Assembly (NCBI RefSeq): GCF_000429365.1
Contig: NZ_AUBS01000001.1
Location: 547,488 to 611,487, forward strand
DNA from: Pseudodonghicola xiamenensis DSM 18339
GTDB taxonomy: Bacteria > Pseudomonadota > Alphaproteobacteria > Rhodobacterales > Rhodobacteraceae
DNA: 64,000 nt
Reading direction: 5' to 3'
The notes under the pieces were generated by a model. That model ran no database searches and had not been told where the DNA came from. It saw only the letters and a program-made list of their open reading frames with translations. Every line of letters begins with the position of its first letter. Positions within the stretch are counted from its first letter, which is position 1. The position numbers were made by a program, and so were the translations under genes. Below are positions 53,168-61,003 of this stretch, piece by piece.

Positions 53168-54580
53168 ATGTGGGTCATGCTGGGCAGCCTTGCTGTTGCC
53201 GCCTTCTATATCCTCTCCTTCGTCTTCGCCTATCGCGCCGCGGTCACGGCGCGCACCGCCCAGGGTGCGGTTGGCTGGGTTGTGTTCCTGCTGGCCATGC
53301 CCTTCGCGGCGGTGCCGGCCTATATGGTGCTGGGTCATCATCGGCTGCGCGGCTATATCGTTTCGCGTCGCGAGGCGCGGCAGGTGGTCGAGGCGATCGG
53401 CCGCGCCCGAGTGCGCCACGCCCCTGACCCGGACCGCAGCCAGGTCAACCTGGAGCCCTTCGAATATTGCGCCAACATGCCGGCGCTCAGCGGGAATGGG
53501 GCCAGGATTTTGGTCGATGGATCGGATGCCTTCCAGGCGATGTTCGAGGCGATCGACGCTGCCAAGCACTATGTTCTGGTGCAATTCTATATCATTCGCG
53601 ACGATGCTCTTGGCCGAGCGCTGCGGGATCGCCTGATCGCGGCAGCGTCCCGCGGGGTCGAGGTGCGGGTGATGACCGACGCCGTGGGCAGTTTCGGCCT
53701 GCCGGGGCGTTATTTCCGGGGGCTGCGCGCCGCCGGCGTGCATGTGGCGCGCCGCAAACGCCGCCGCGCCCCGGCCTTCCGGTTCCAGATCAACTTTCGC
53801 AATCACCGCAAGACGGTCATCGTCGACGGCGAGACCGGCTTTACCGGCGGGCTGAATGTCGGGGAGGAATATATCGGCCTCGATCCCTATTATGGGCATT
53901 GGCGCGACACCCACATCCGGCTGCGTGGGCCGGTGGTGTCGCAGCTCCAACTCATCTTCGTCGAGGATTGGCATTGGGTCACCGGAGAACTGCCGCTGGC
54001 CGAACTGAACTGGAACGCACCGCTGGATGACGCGGATGCCACTGCGCTGATCGTCGCCACCGGCCCCGGAGACGAGAGCGAGAACGGCAACCTGCTGTTC
54101 TTCTCGGCGCTCGCCGCGGCAAAGGAAAGGTTCTGGATCGCCTCGCCCTATTTCGTGCCCGACACCGATATCCTGACGGCGTTGCGCCATGCCGCCCTGC
54201 GCGGGGTCGATGTCCGTATCTTGGTGCCCGACAAAGCGGATCACTGGATGACCTGGCTGGCCGCCTGGGCCTATTTCGACACCGTGCGCGAGGCTGGCGT
54301 GCGGGTTTTTCGCTATATGGATGGCTTCATGCACCAGAAAGTGCTGGTGGTCGATGATCAGCTTGCCGGCATCGGCTCTACCAATCTCGATAACCGTTCC
54401 TTTCTGCTGAATTTCGAGGTGATGGCGCTGTTCTTCGACACCGAGACGGCCCATCGCGTGGATCGCATGTTGCGGGAGGATTTCGAAAAGGCCGTCGAGA
54501 TGACCGAAGGCATCGCCGCCCAATCCCTTCCGGTCCGCTACGCGGCACCGATCGCGCGGCTGCTTTCTCCGATACTTTAG
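53168..54580 (+). CDS. cls: Cardiolipin synthase (phospholipase D superfamily)
   Basis: Membrane enzyme condensing two phosphatidylglycerols to cardiolipin. 470 aa: two N-terminal membrane helices (~5-25, 35-55), then two PLD domains with HKD motifs NHRKTVIVDGETGFTGG (~215) and FMHQKVLVVDDQLAGIGSTN (~390). Length and layout match ClsA. The coiled-coil gene lies just upstream. An AT-rich segment follows the stop with no clear terminator. Confidence 0.93.
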   Translation: MWVMLGSLAVAAFYILSFVFAYRAAVTARTAQGAVGWVVFLLAMPFAAVPAYMVLGHHRLRGYIVSRREARQVVEAIGRARVRHAPDPDRSQVNLEPFEYCANMPALSGNGARILVDGSDAFQAMFEAIDAAKHYVLVQFYIIRDDALGRALRDRLIAAASRGVEVRVMTDAVGSFGLPGRYFRGLRAAGVHVARRKRRRAPAFRFQINFRNHRKTVIVDGETGFTGGLNVGEEYIGLDPYYGHWRDTHIRLRGPVVSQLQLIFVEDWHWVTGELPLAELNWNAPLDDADATALIVATGPGDESENGNLLFFSALAAAKERFWIASPYFVPDTDILTALRHAALRGVDVRILVPDKADHWMTWLAAWAYFDTVREAGVRVFRYMDGFMHQKVLVVDDQLAGIGSTNLDNRSFLLNFEVMALFFDTETAHRVDRMLREDFEKAVEMTEGIAAQSLPVRYAAPIARLLSPIL

Positions 54581-54717
54581 GAAGGTTTATTAATCATATG
54601 ATATTAAGTAATAATATAGAATTATATGAGGGCGTTTTATTTGCTTTAACTTCTGACGCAGTACATGAACGATCTCACCTTATACGTTATGATTTTTCAC
54701 CAAACATCTGATATTGA

Positions 54718-55077
54718 TCACTTTAATGGGGCATCAAAGTTGCGTTGAAGGCACTTCCTCAGATAGTCGTCATATTTCGCCTTCTGCTGCGCCTCGCGTC
54801 GTTCGCGGCTGGCAGCCCCAGCAAAGGGCGGTGAGGATTGGGAGCTTCCGCTTCCGCCTTTTGACACGCCGACCGCGACAGAGCCGCGCAACTCCAGATG
54901 CAGCCCGCCGACATCGGTGCTCAACCGCGGCGGACGATATCCGCTTAGCCGTTCGGCCTCGCTGCGGCAGGCCGCCTCTATGGCCCCGTTGGCCCGTTCG
55001 CCAGAGGCGGCCGGCCCCGCGAGGAGCGCAAGCGCGATGAGCGGCGCGGATAATCCGATGGCTCTTGTGCGTTTCAT
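54718..55077 (-). CDS. Secreted hypothetical protein
   Basis: 119 aa, unrecognised. A signal peptide (MKRTRAIGLSAPLIALALLAGPAASG) precedes a short region with ACRSEAERLSGYRPPRLS and HLELRGSVAVGVSKGG, then a Gly/Ser linker and a basic helix ending in YDDYLRKCLQRNFDAPLK. Two cysteines could pair. ATG 55077 gives the signal peptide; the longer frame does not. Divergent from the AttH-type ABC operon 129 bases away. Confidence 0.6.
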   Translation of the reverse strand: MKRTRAIGLSAPLIALALLAGPAASGERANGAIEAACRSEAERLSGYRPPRLSTDVGGLHLELRGSVAVGVSKGGSGSSQSSPPFAGAASRERREAQQKAKYDDYLRKCLQRNFDAPLK

Positions 55078-55206
55078 GTCGCCCAGCAAACCCGCCCCCT
55101 GTGCAAAGGTCAATCCGGGGACCGCGACGCAGGGCAGCATTCCGCCGGAGAGGACTGGACAGGGCTGCACCAAACTCCGATTGAGGAGATCAAGACCGGA
55201 GGGACC

Positions 55207-55857
55207 ATGCTGCTAGAGATCGACACGGTGACCAAGACCTACCCCGGAGCGGCGCGCCCGGTGCTGCGCGGCGTCTCGCTGGGTCTCGCCGCCGGCGAAA
55301 CCCTGGCGCTGACCGGCGAAAGCGGCAGCGGCAAGAGCACGCTTCTGCATCTGGCCAGCGCGCTCGACAGCTTCGACAGCGGCGAGATCCGGCTTGAGGG
55401 CACGGCTCTGTCGGGGCTCGACGATACCGGTCGGGCAAGGCTGCGGCGCGAGCGGGTGGCATTGGTGTTCCAGCAGTTCAACCTGATCCCCTCGCTGAGC
55501 GTCGCGCAGAACCTTGCCTTTCACGCCCGTCTCGCCGGTCGGCTGGATCGCGATTGGCTGGCTGAGTTGACCGAACGTCTGGGGCTGGCCGAGCTGACCG
55601 CACGCTATCCCGAACAGCTCTCGGGCGGGCAGCAGCAGCGCGTCGCCATCGGCCGGGCGCTGGCGGCGCGGCCGGCGCTGCTGCTGGCGGATGAACCCAC
55701 CGGCAACCTTGATGAAACCGCCAGCGCGGCGGTGATGGATTTGATGCTCGATCTGGTGCGCGCCTCTGGCACGGCGCTGTTTCTGGTCACCCATTCGCAG
55801 GCCGTCGCGGCACGGGCCGACCGGCATCTGCACCTTGCCGCCGGGCGGGTGGCATGA
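55207..55857 (+). CDS. LolD/MacB-type ABC transporter ATP-binding protein
   Basis: 216-aa ATPase for an FtsX-fold permease. Seen: Walker A GESGSGKST near 38, FQQFNLIPSLSVAQNLAFHARL, signature [15 protein letters not shown], Walker B LLLADEPTGNLDE, switch His in VTHSQAVAARADR. GGAGGG is close before the ATG. Its stop overlaps the permease start by ATGA. With the AttH-like protein it forms a three-gene ABC system; mechanotransmission rather than classical transport is likely for this ABC type. Confidence 0.92.
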   Translation: MLLEIDTVTKTYPGAARPVLRGVSLGLAAGETLALTGESGSGKSTLLHLASALDSFDSGEIRLEGTALSGLDDTGRARLRRERVALVFQQFNLIPSLSVAQNLAFHARLAGRLDRDWLAELTERLGLAELTARYPEQLSGGQQQRVAIGRALAARPALLLADEPTGNLDETASAAVMDLMLDLVRASGTALFLVTHSQAVAARADRHLHLAAGRVA

Positions 55858-58265
55858 GGCGCGCGGCGCTGCAAGCGCTCTGGTCGCATTGGCGGCGCCA
55901 TCCGCTGCAACTGGCCACCCTGCTGGCCGGTCTGGCGCTGGCCACGGCACTCTGGTCGGCGGTGCAGGCGATCAATGCCGAGGCGCGGGCGAGCTATGCG
56001 CGCGCCACCGCCCAGCTTGGCGTCGCGGCGCTCGACCGGTTGGAGGCGCCGGGCGGGCCGGTCCCGCTGGCGCGTTATGTGGCGCTGCGCCGGGCCGGCT
56101 GGCAGCTTTCCCCCATCCTCGAAGGCCGTGCAACGCTTGGCGATCAGCGGCTGCGCATCGTCGGCCTGGATCCGCTGAGCCATCCGCCGATGCCGGCCGT
56201 TCAAACCCTCGCCTCCGATCCCGAGGCGCTGCCGCAGATGATCGCCCAGGGCGGCCTGATGCTGGCGCCGCCCGATCTTGCCGCGGCGCTGCGCGACACC
56301 CCTGGCCTGCCAATGGTCCGTGCCAGTGCCGAAGTGCCGCCCGGCATGGTGCTGACAGATATCGGTGTTGCTGAACGGCTGCTGCACCGCGAAGGGCAGA
56401 TCGACCGGCTGCTGATCCTGCCCGACCAGCCGATGGGGCTGCAACCGCTCGACCGGCTGGCGCCGGATCTGCACCGGCTGCCGGGGCGCGAGGGTGCCGA
56501 TACCGCGCGGCTGACCGACAGTTTTCACCTGAACCTCACCGCCTTCGGGCTCTTGTCCTTCGCGGTCGGGCTGTTCATCGTGCATGGCACCGTCGGGCTC
56601 GCCTTCGAACAGCGTCGGGCGATGATCCGCACCCTGCGGGCGCTGGGGCTGCCGATGCGTAGCCTCACCGCGTTGATGTTGGCCGAGCTTGTGGCGCTGG
56701 CGCTGATCGGCGGCGGTATTGGGCTGGTGTTGGGTTATCTGGTGGCGGCAGCCCTGTTGCCCGATGTCGCGGCCACCCTGCGCGGGCTTTACGGGGCGCC
56801 AGTTGCCGGGGGGCTCAGCTTGCGGCCGGTCTGGGTGCTGGGCGGACTTGGCATGGCGATTGCCGGCACGCTGGCGACCGGGGCCGGATCGCTGTGGCGG
56901 GGGGCGCATATGCCGATCCTCGCCGCGCCGGGGCTGCAGGCCTGGGCTGAACGCGCCCATCGCGCCGCGCGGCTGCAAGCGCTGGCGGGCGTCGGGCTGA
57001 TCGCTGCCGGGCTGCTGGCGCTCTGGCTGATCCCGGGATTGATCGGCGGGTTTGCCCTGCTGGCCGGGCTGATGCTGGGCGCGGCGCTGCTGTTGCCGCC
57101 CGTGCTGGGGCTGATCCTGACCCTTGGCCGCCGGCTGGTGGGCGGTGTGGTGGGTGAATGGCTCTGGGCTGACATGCGGGCACAATTGCCGGGGATCAGC
57201 CTGGCCTTGATGGCACTCTTGCTGGCGCTCGCCACCAATATCGGCGTTGGTACCATGGTCAAAAGCTTCCGGCTCACCTTCGTTGGCTGGCTGGATCAAC
57301 GGCTAGTGGCGGATCTCTATGTCACCGCGCGGGACGATGCGCAGGGGGCGGAGATCGCCCGATGGCTCGCCCCCCGGGTCGCCGCCGTACTGCCGCTGCG
57401 CGAGGCGGAGTTCCAGATCGCCGGAGCGCCGGCCGAGGTCTATGGCGTGGTCGACGATGTCAGTTATCGCGACCACTGGCCGCTGATCCGGCATAGTGCC
57501 GCCGGCTGGGATCGGGTGCTGACGGGGCAGGCCGCCTTCGTCAACGAACAATTGGCCCGCCGCGCCGGCCTCTGGCCCGGGGCCGAGGTGCGGATCGCCC
57601 CCGGCTGGGCGCTGCCAGTGGCCGGCGTCTATTCCGATTACGGTAACCCCTCGGGTCAGGTCATCGTGTCGATCCCGGCCCTGCTGGCCCATGCGCGCGC
57701 CGTGCCGAACCGCCGCTTCGGCATCCGCGCCGGTGCCCTGCCGGTCGCCGATCTGATGCGCGATCTGCAGACGCAGTTCGACCTGCCCGCCGCCGCGCTG
57801 ATCGACAATGCCGGGCTCAAGGCCCGTTCGCTTGCCGTTTTCGACAAGACCTTCGTGGTGACCGGGGCGCTGAACCTGCTGACGCTGGGGGTGGCGGGAT
57901 TTGCGATCCTGACCAGCCTGCTGACGCTCTGGTCGTTGCGGTTGCCGCAGATCGCGCCGGTCTGGGCGCTGGGGCTGACACGGGCCGATCTGGCGCGGCT
58001 GGAGATCGGGCGCAGCCTGGCGCTGGCGCTGCTGACCGCCCTCCTGGCGCTGCCGCTGGGGCTGGCGCTGGCCTGGGTGCTGTTGAAGGTGATCAACGTG
58101 CAGGCTTTCGGCTGGGAGCTGCCGATGTCGCTCTTCCCGCTCGACTGGCTGCGGCTCCTCGCGCTGGCGCTCCTCGCCGCGGGGCTGGCCGCCGCCCTGC
58201 CCGCCCGGCGGCTTTATCGGTTGCCACCGTCGGATTTGCTGAAGGTCTTTGCAAATGCGCGTTAG
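55854..58265 (+). CDS. FtsX-fold ABC transporter permease (duplicated, AttF/G-like)
   Basis: 803-aa permease with about ten membrane helices in two FtsX-like sets (roughly 225-450 and 660-790) and large periplasmic domains, as when two permeases are fused. Seen: LLSFAVGLFIVHGTVGLAFEQRRAMIRTLRALGLPM and LNLLTLGVAGFAILTSLLTLWSLRLPQIAPVWALGLTRADL, the repeated FtsX coupling regions. Encoded between its ATPase (4-base overlap) and the AttH-like gene (11-base overlap). Confidence 0.9.
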   Translation: MRRAALQALWSHWRRHPLQLATLLAGLALATALWSAVQAINAEARASYARATAQLGVAALDRLEAPGGPVPLARYVALRRAGWQLSPILEGRATLGDQRLRIVGLDPLSHPPMPAVQTLASDPEALPQMIAQGGLMLAPPDLAAALRDTPGLPMVRASAEVPPGMVLTDIGVAERLLHREGQIDRLLILPDQPMGLQPLDRLAPDLHRLPGREGADTARLTDSFHLNLTAFGLLSFAVGLFIVHGTVGLAFEQRRAMIRTLRALGLPMRSLTALMLAELVALALIGGGIGLVLGYLVAAALLPDVAATLRGLYGAPVAGGLSLRPVWVLGGLGMAIAGTLATGAGSLWRGAHMPILAAPGLQAWAERAHRAARLQALAGVGLIAAGLLALWLIPGLIGGFALLAGLMLGAALLLPPVLGLILTLGRRLVGGVVGEWLWADMRAQLPGISLALMALLLALATNIGVGTMVKSFRLTFVGWLDQRLVADLYVTARDDAQGAEIARWLAPRVAAVLPLREAEFQIAGAPAEVYGVVDDVSYRDHWPLIRHSAAGWDRVLTGQAAFVNEQLARRAGLWPGAEVRIAPGWALPVAGVYSDYGNPSGQVIVSIPALLAHARAVPNRRFGIRAGALPVADLMRDLQTQFDLPAAALIDNAGLKARSLAVFDKTFVVTGALNLLTLGVAGFAILTSLLTLWSLRLPQIAPVWALGLTRADLARLEIGRSLALALLTALLALPLGLALAWVLLKVINVQAFGWELPMSLFPLDWLRLLALALLAAGLAAALPARRLYRLPPSDLLKVFANAR

Positions 58266-59313
58266 GCTCCTCCTCGCTCTTCTCTCCCTGGTGAGCACGC
58301 TGATCGCAGCCCCGCTCCGGGCGCAGGGCTATGCCGGGCTTGGCAGTACCGCGGCCCAAGGCTTCGCCACGCCTGAACGCGGGGTGCCCCTGGTCTTTCC
58401 CCGCGATCACGGGCCGCATCCGGATTATCGCATCGAATGGTGGTATCTGACCGCCAATCTGACCGGACCGGACGGCACCCCCTATGGCATCCAGTGGACC
58501 TTGTTCCGATCCGCCCTGGCGCCGGGCGAGGCCCGGGGGTGGCAGAGCCCGCAGATCTGGATGGGTCACGCCGCCGCCACCTCCGCCACGGACCACCATT
58601 TCGCTGAACGGCTGGCGCGCGGCGGCATCGGCACCGCCGGGGTCAAGACCGCCCCCTTCGAGGCCTGGATCGACGATTGGCGGATGGCCGGCGACGATGG
58701 CCTGTCAAATCTGACGCTCACCGCCCGGGGCGCGGAATTCGCCTATGACCTGCGGCTTTCGGCACTGGGACCGATCGTGTTGCAGGGCGATCGCGGCTAT
58801 TCGGTGAAATCGGCAGATGGGCAGGCGAGCTATTATTATTCGCAACCGCATTACCGGATCGAAGGCACGCTCACCCTGCCCTCCGGCCCGGTCACAGTCA
58901 CCGGCCAGGGCTGGCTTGATCGGGAATGGTCGTCGCAACCGCTGGCGGCAGATCAGAGCGGCTGGGACTGGTTTTCGCTGTCTTTCGACGATGGCGCCCG
59001 GTTGATGGGGTTCCGGCTGCGCGGCACGCGCGGGGATTTCACCTCGGGCACCTGGATCGCGGCGGATGGAACGGCGACGCCGCTCAGCCCCGGCGCGCTG
59101 CGGGCCGAACCGTTAGAGTGGCGCACGGCCTCAGGTCATCGGGTGCCGGTGCGCTGGCGCCTGACCCTGGCCGATCACGATCTGGATGTGACGATTGCCG
59201 CACTGAACCCTTCGGCATGGATGGGCACGCGGTTTTCCTATTGGGAAGGGCCGGTCACCGTCAGCGGCAACCGGAACGGGCGCGGCTATCTTGAGATGAC
59301 CGGCTACGACTGA
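58255..59313 (+). CDS. AttH/CrtC-like lipocalin-domain protein of ABC system
   Basis: 352-aa exported protein, signal peptide MRVRLLLALLSLVSTLIAAPLRAQ. The PF07143-type (CrtC/AttH) domain is marked by YRIEWWYLTANLTGPDGTPYGIQWTLFRSAL, MGHAAATSATDHHFAERLARGG, GWLDREWSSQPLA and WDWFSLSFDDGARLMGFRLRG. In AttEFGH-like loci it works with LolD/FtsX-type subunits, possibly handling a lipid or hydrophobic ligand at the outer membrane. ATG 58255 lies within the end of the permease gene. 3' end overlaps the convergent Nudix gene by 53 bases. Confidence 0.9.
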   Translation: MRVRLLLALLSLVSTLIAAPLRAQGYAGLGSTAAQGFATPERGVPLVFPRDHGPHPDYRIEWWYLTANLTGPDGTPYGIQWTLFRSALAPGEARGWQSPQIWMGHAAATSATDHHFAERLARGGIGTAGVKTAPFEAWIDDWRMAGDDGLSNLTLTARGAEFAYDLRLSALGPIVLQGDRGYSVKSADGQASYYYSQPHYRIEGTLTLPSGPVTVTGQGWLDREWSSQPLAADQSGWDWFSLSFDDGARLMGFRLRGTRGDFTSGTWIAADGTATPLSPGALRAEPLEWRTASGHRVPVRWRLTLADHDLDVTIAALNPSAWMGTRFSYWEGPVTVSGNRNGRGYLEMTGYD

Positions 59314-59755
59314 GCCCACCGCCGGCCTCGGCCGGAAGGTTGCGAAAATGCGCAGCCCATTGTCGCAGCATCCGGCGACTGGCCTTGAAGGTCAGCAATT
59401 TTTCCCCCTCGCACACCGAAACCAGCACCCTACGGCGCTGATGCGCTTCGGGCCAGGAGGTTCGCAGCCGCTCGACCCGCATCGGATAAAGCGTCAGGTC
59501 GATCTTTCCATCGGGATGATCGACGATGCCGCGCAGTTTCATCCTTCCCCAGCGCCGGCCGATCACCCCGGCCTCCTCGCGCGCCTCCTGCAGGGCGCTG
59601 TCGGCACCTGAACGGCCCGGCACCCGGTTGCCCTTGGGGAAGATCCAGTTCTGATGGGTCCGGCTGGTGATCAAGACCACCCTCAGCTTGCCGCCGACCT
59701 GGATGAAGGGCAGCGCCCCGTATTGCTTGCGAGGCTTCCCGTTCTTGCCTGACAT
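59261..59755 (-). CDS. Nudix hydrolase (DIPP-like) with atypical Nudix box
   Basis: 164 aa. Fold matches the diphosphoinositol-polyphosphate/diadenosine-polyphosphate hydrolase type: KQYGALPFIQVGGKLRVVLITSRTHQNWIFPKGNRV, then a Nudix box whose catalytic REEAGV is intact but whose earlier Glu is Arg and whose first Arg is Gln. Substrates could be Ap4A-type nucleotides, polyphosphate or protein pyrophosphate. It is 3 bases after the CYTH gene, last of a CHAD-ParA-CYTH-Nudix set. ATG has AGGGG and GGAGAG upstream. Confidence 0.85.
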   Translation of the reverse strand: MSGKNGKPRKQYGALPFIQVGGKLRVVLITSRTHQNWIFPKGNRVPGRSGADSALQEAREEAGVIGRRWGRMKLRGIVDHPDGKIDLTLYPMRVERLRTSWPEAHQRRRVLVSVCEGEKLLTFKASRRMLRQWAAHFRNLPAEAGGGLSRSRSSQDSRARSGCR

Positions 59756-59758
59756 CCC

Positions 59759-60238
59759 CTAGCTCTCCTCCGGTATGCCTTCGGTGACCATGGCGCGATT
59801 TCCATAGCGGGGATCGTCCGTGACCTCGCGGCCGAACCAATCCGGCGGTCGGAAGGCATCCGCCGCCGGGACACTGTCAAACTCCACCTCGACAACCTGC
59901 AGCGGCGCCAATGCCCCGTGGAAGATGTCGAGTTCATAGCGCAGCCCCCCGGGCAGAGGACCGGTCCAGCGCTCTTTCTCAAGCCGGCGGCCTTCGGTCG
60001 CGGGCCAGAGGGTATCGAATTGCGCCTCGGTCAGGGCGATCTCGCGTTCGCTGCGAGTCATGCCCCAGCCCGATTTTACAGTGAGGATGCGGCGCGCATC
60101 CTCCGCCCTGAGCCTGATCTGAACCGAATCCGAATTGCGTGTCAGATAGCCCTGCGCAATCTCTGCCCGTCGTGCCTGGCTCAGGTCCGGCAGACGTGTG
60201 ACCAGAAATTTACGCTCGATCTCGACGAAGTCGGTCAA
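59759..60238 (-). CDS. CYTH domain protein (triphosphate tunnel metalloenzyme)
   Basis: 159-aa CYTH protein; the family hydrolyses inorganic triphosphate, thiamine triphosphate or nucleotides with a metal in an eight-stranded tunnel. Signature ExExK is E6-E8-K10 in FVEIERKFLV; tunnel-lining charges are seen in SVQIRLRAED, KSGWGMTRSEREI, RYELDIFHG and VVEVEF. TTG at 60238 is the start: GGAGGG is 4 bases before it and the ExExK motif lies at its usual N-terminal place. Sits 21 bases after a ParA-like gene and 3 bases before a Nudix gene. Confidence 0.88.
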   Translation of the reverse strand: MTDFVEIERKFLVTRLPDLSQARRAEIAQGYLTRNSDSVQIRLRAEDARRILTVKSGWGMTRSEREIALTEAQFDTLWPATEGRRLEKERWTGPLPGGLRYELDIFHGALAPLQVVEVEFDSVPAADAFRPPDWFGREVTDDPRYGNRAMVTEGIPEES

Positions 60239-60259
60239 TATCCCTCCAGTTCCCGCGCC

Positions 60260-61003
60260 TTAAAACCGCGCCCCGACCTCGGCCCAGAGCATGGAATAGG
60301 CGCGCGCCGCGAACCGACCGCCGGCATAGGCCGCAACCGGAGCGCGATGCAGGCCCATCTTCTCTATCTCAGATGAAAATGGGATGACAGTGGCGAGGAA
60401 AAGTTCGGAATAAATCCCTCGCATTTTCTCCATCGTCTCGTGATGCAGCGTCTTGCGTCCCTGCACCATCGAGAAGAAGGCCAGTAGCTTGCCCCGATCC
60501 AGATCGTGATCGACAAAGAATTCAAGCAGTTGTTCGAAAGTCCGTTCCGACAGTGTGGTCGGGATCACCGGCACCACGATGCGGTCGGCGGCCTTGAACA
60601 CATTCTCGGACAGGGCCGAAATATTCGGTGGACAATCGAGCAGGATCAGATCGTAATCGCCATCCACGGCCTTCAATGCCTTTTTCAGGCGCGACTGGCT
60701 GTTCTTCATCCGCGACAGGAAGATATCGAAATCGCGATAGGACATATTCGCCGGCAGGATATCGAGATTGTCGAAATCGCTACCCCGGATGGCGCCGGCG
60801 AAACGATCCTCATCGCGGAAGAACGTGTCATCCTTCAGCTTCTTCGACGGTTTCACCCGGAAATAAAACCCCGAGGCCCCCTGCGGATCCAGATCGCACA
60901 GCAGCACCCGCAGCCCGCTTGCCGCCGCCGCATAGGACAGGTTCACCGCCGTGGCGGTTTTCCCCACGCCGCCCTTGTTGCTGTAGCAGGCGACCACCTT
61001 CAT
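60260..61003 (-). CDS. ParA/McdA-like P-loop ATPase
   Basis: 247-aa short ParA-family ATPase (no N-terminal HTH), the class used to position plasmids, carboxysomes, chemoreceptor arrays or storage granules on the nucleoid. Seen: deviant Walker A KGGVGKT (signature K10, P-loop K15), Walker A' CDLDPQG, and Walker B LILLDCPPN (D123). No membrane-targeting C-terminal amphipathic helix as in MinD is evident. Its ATG overlaps the CHAD gene stop (ATGA), giving 1:1 coupling. No parB gene or parS site is seen here, so the cargo adaptor is more likely the CHAD protein. Confidence 0.9.
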   Translation of the reverse strand: MKVVACYSNKGGVGKTATAVNLSYAAAASGLRVLLCDLDPQGASGFYFRVKPSKKLKDDTFFRDEDRFAGAIRGSDFDNLDILPANMSYRDFDIFLSRMKNSQSRLKKALKAVDGDYDLILLDCPPNISALSENVFKAADRIVVPVIPTTLSERTFEQLLEFFVDHDLDRGKLLAFFSMVQGRKTLHHETMEKMRGIYSELFLATVIPFSSEIEKMGLHRAPVAAYAGGRFAARAYSMLWAEVGARF

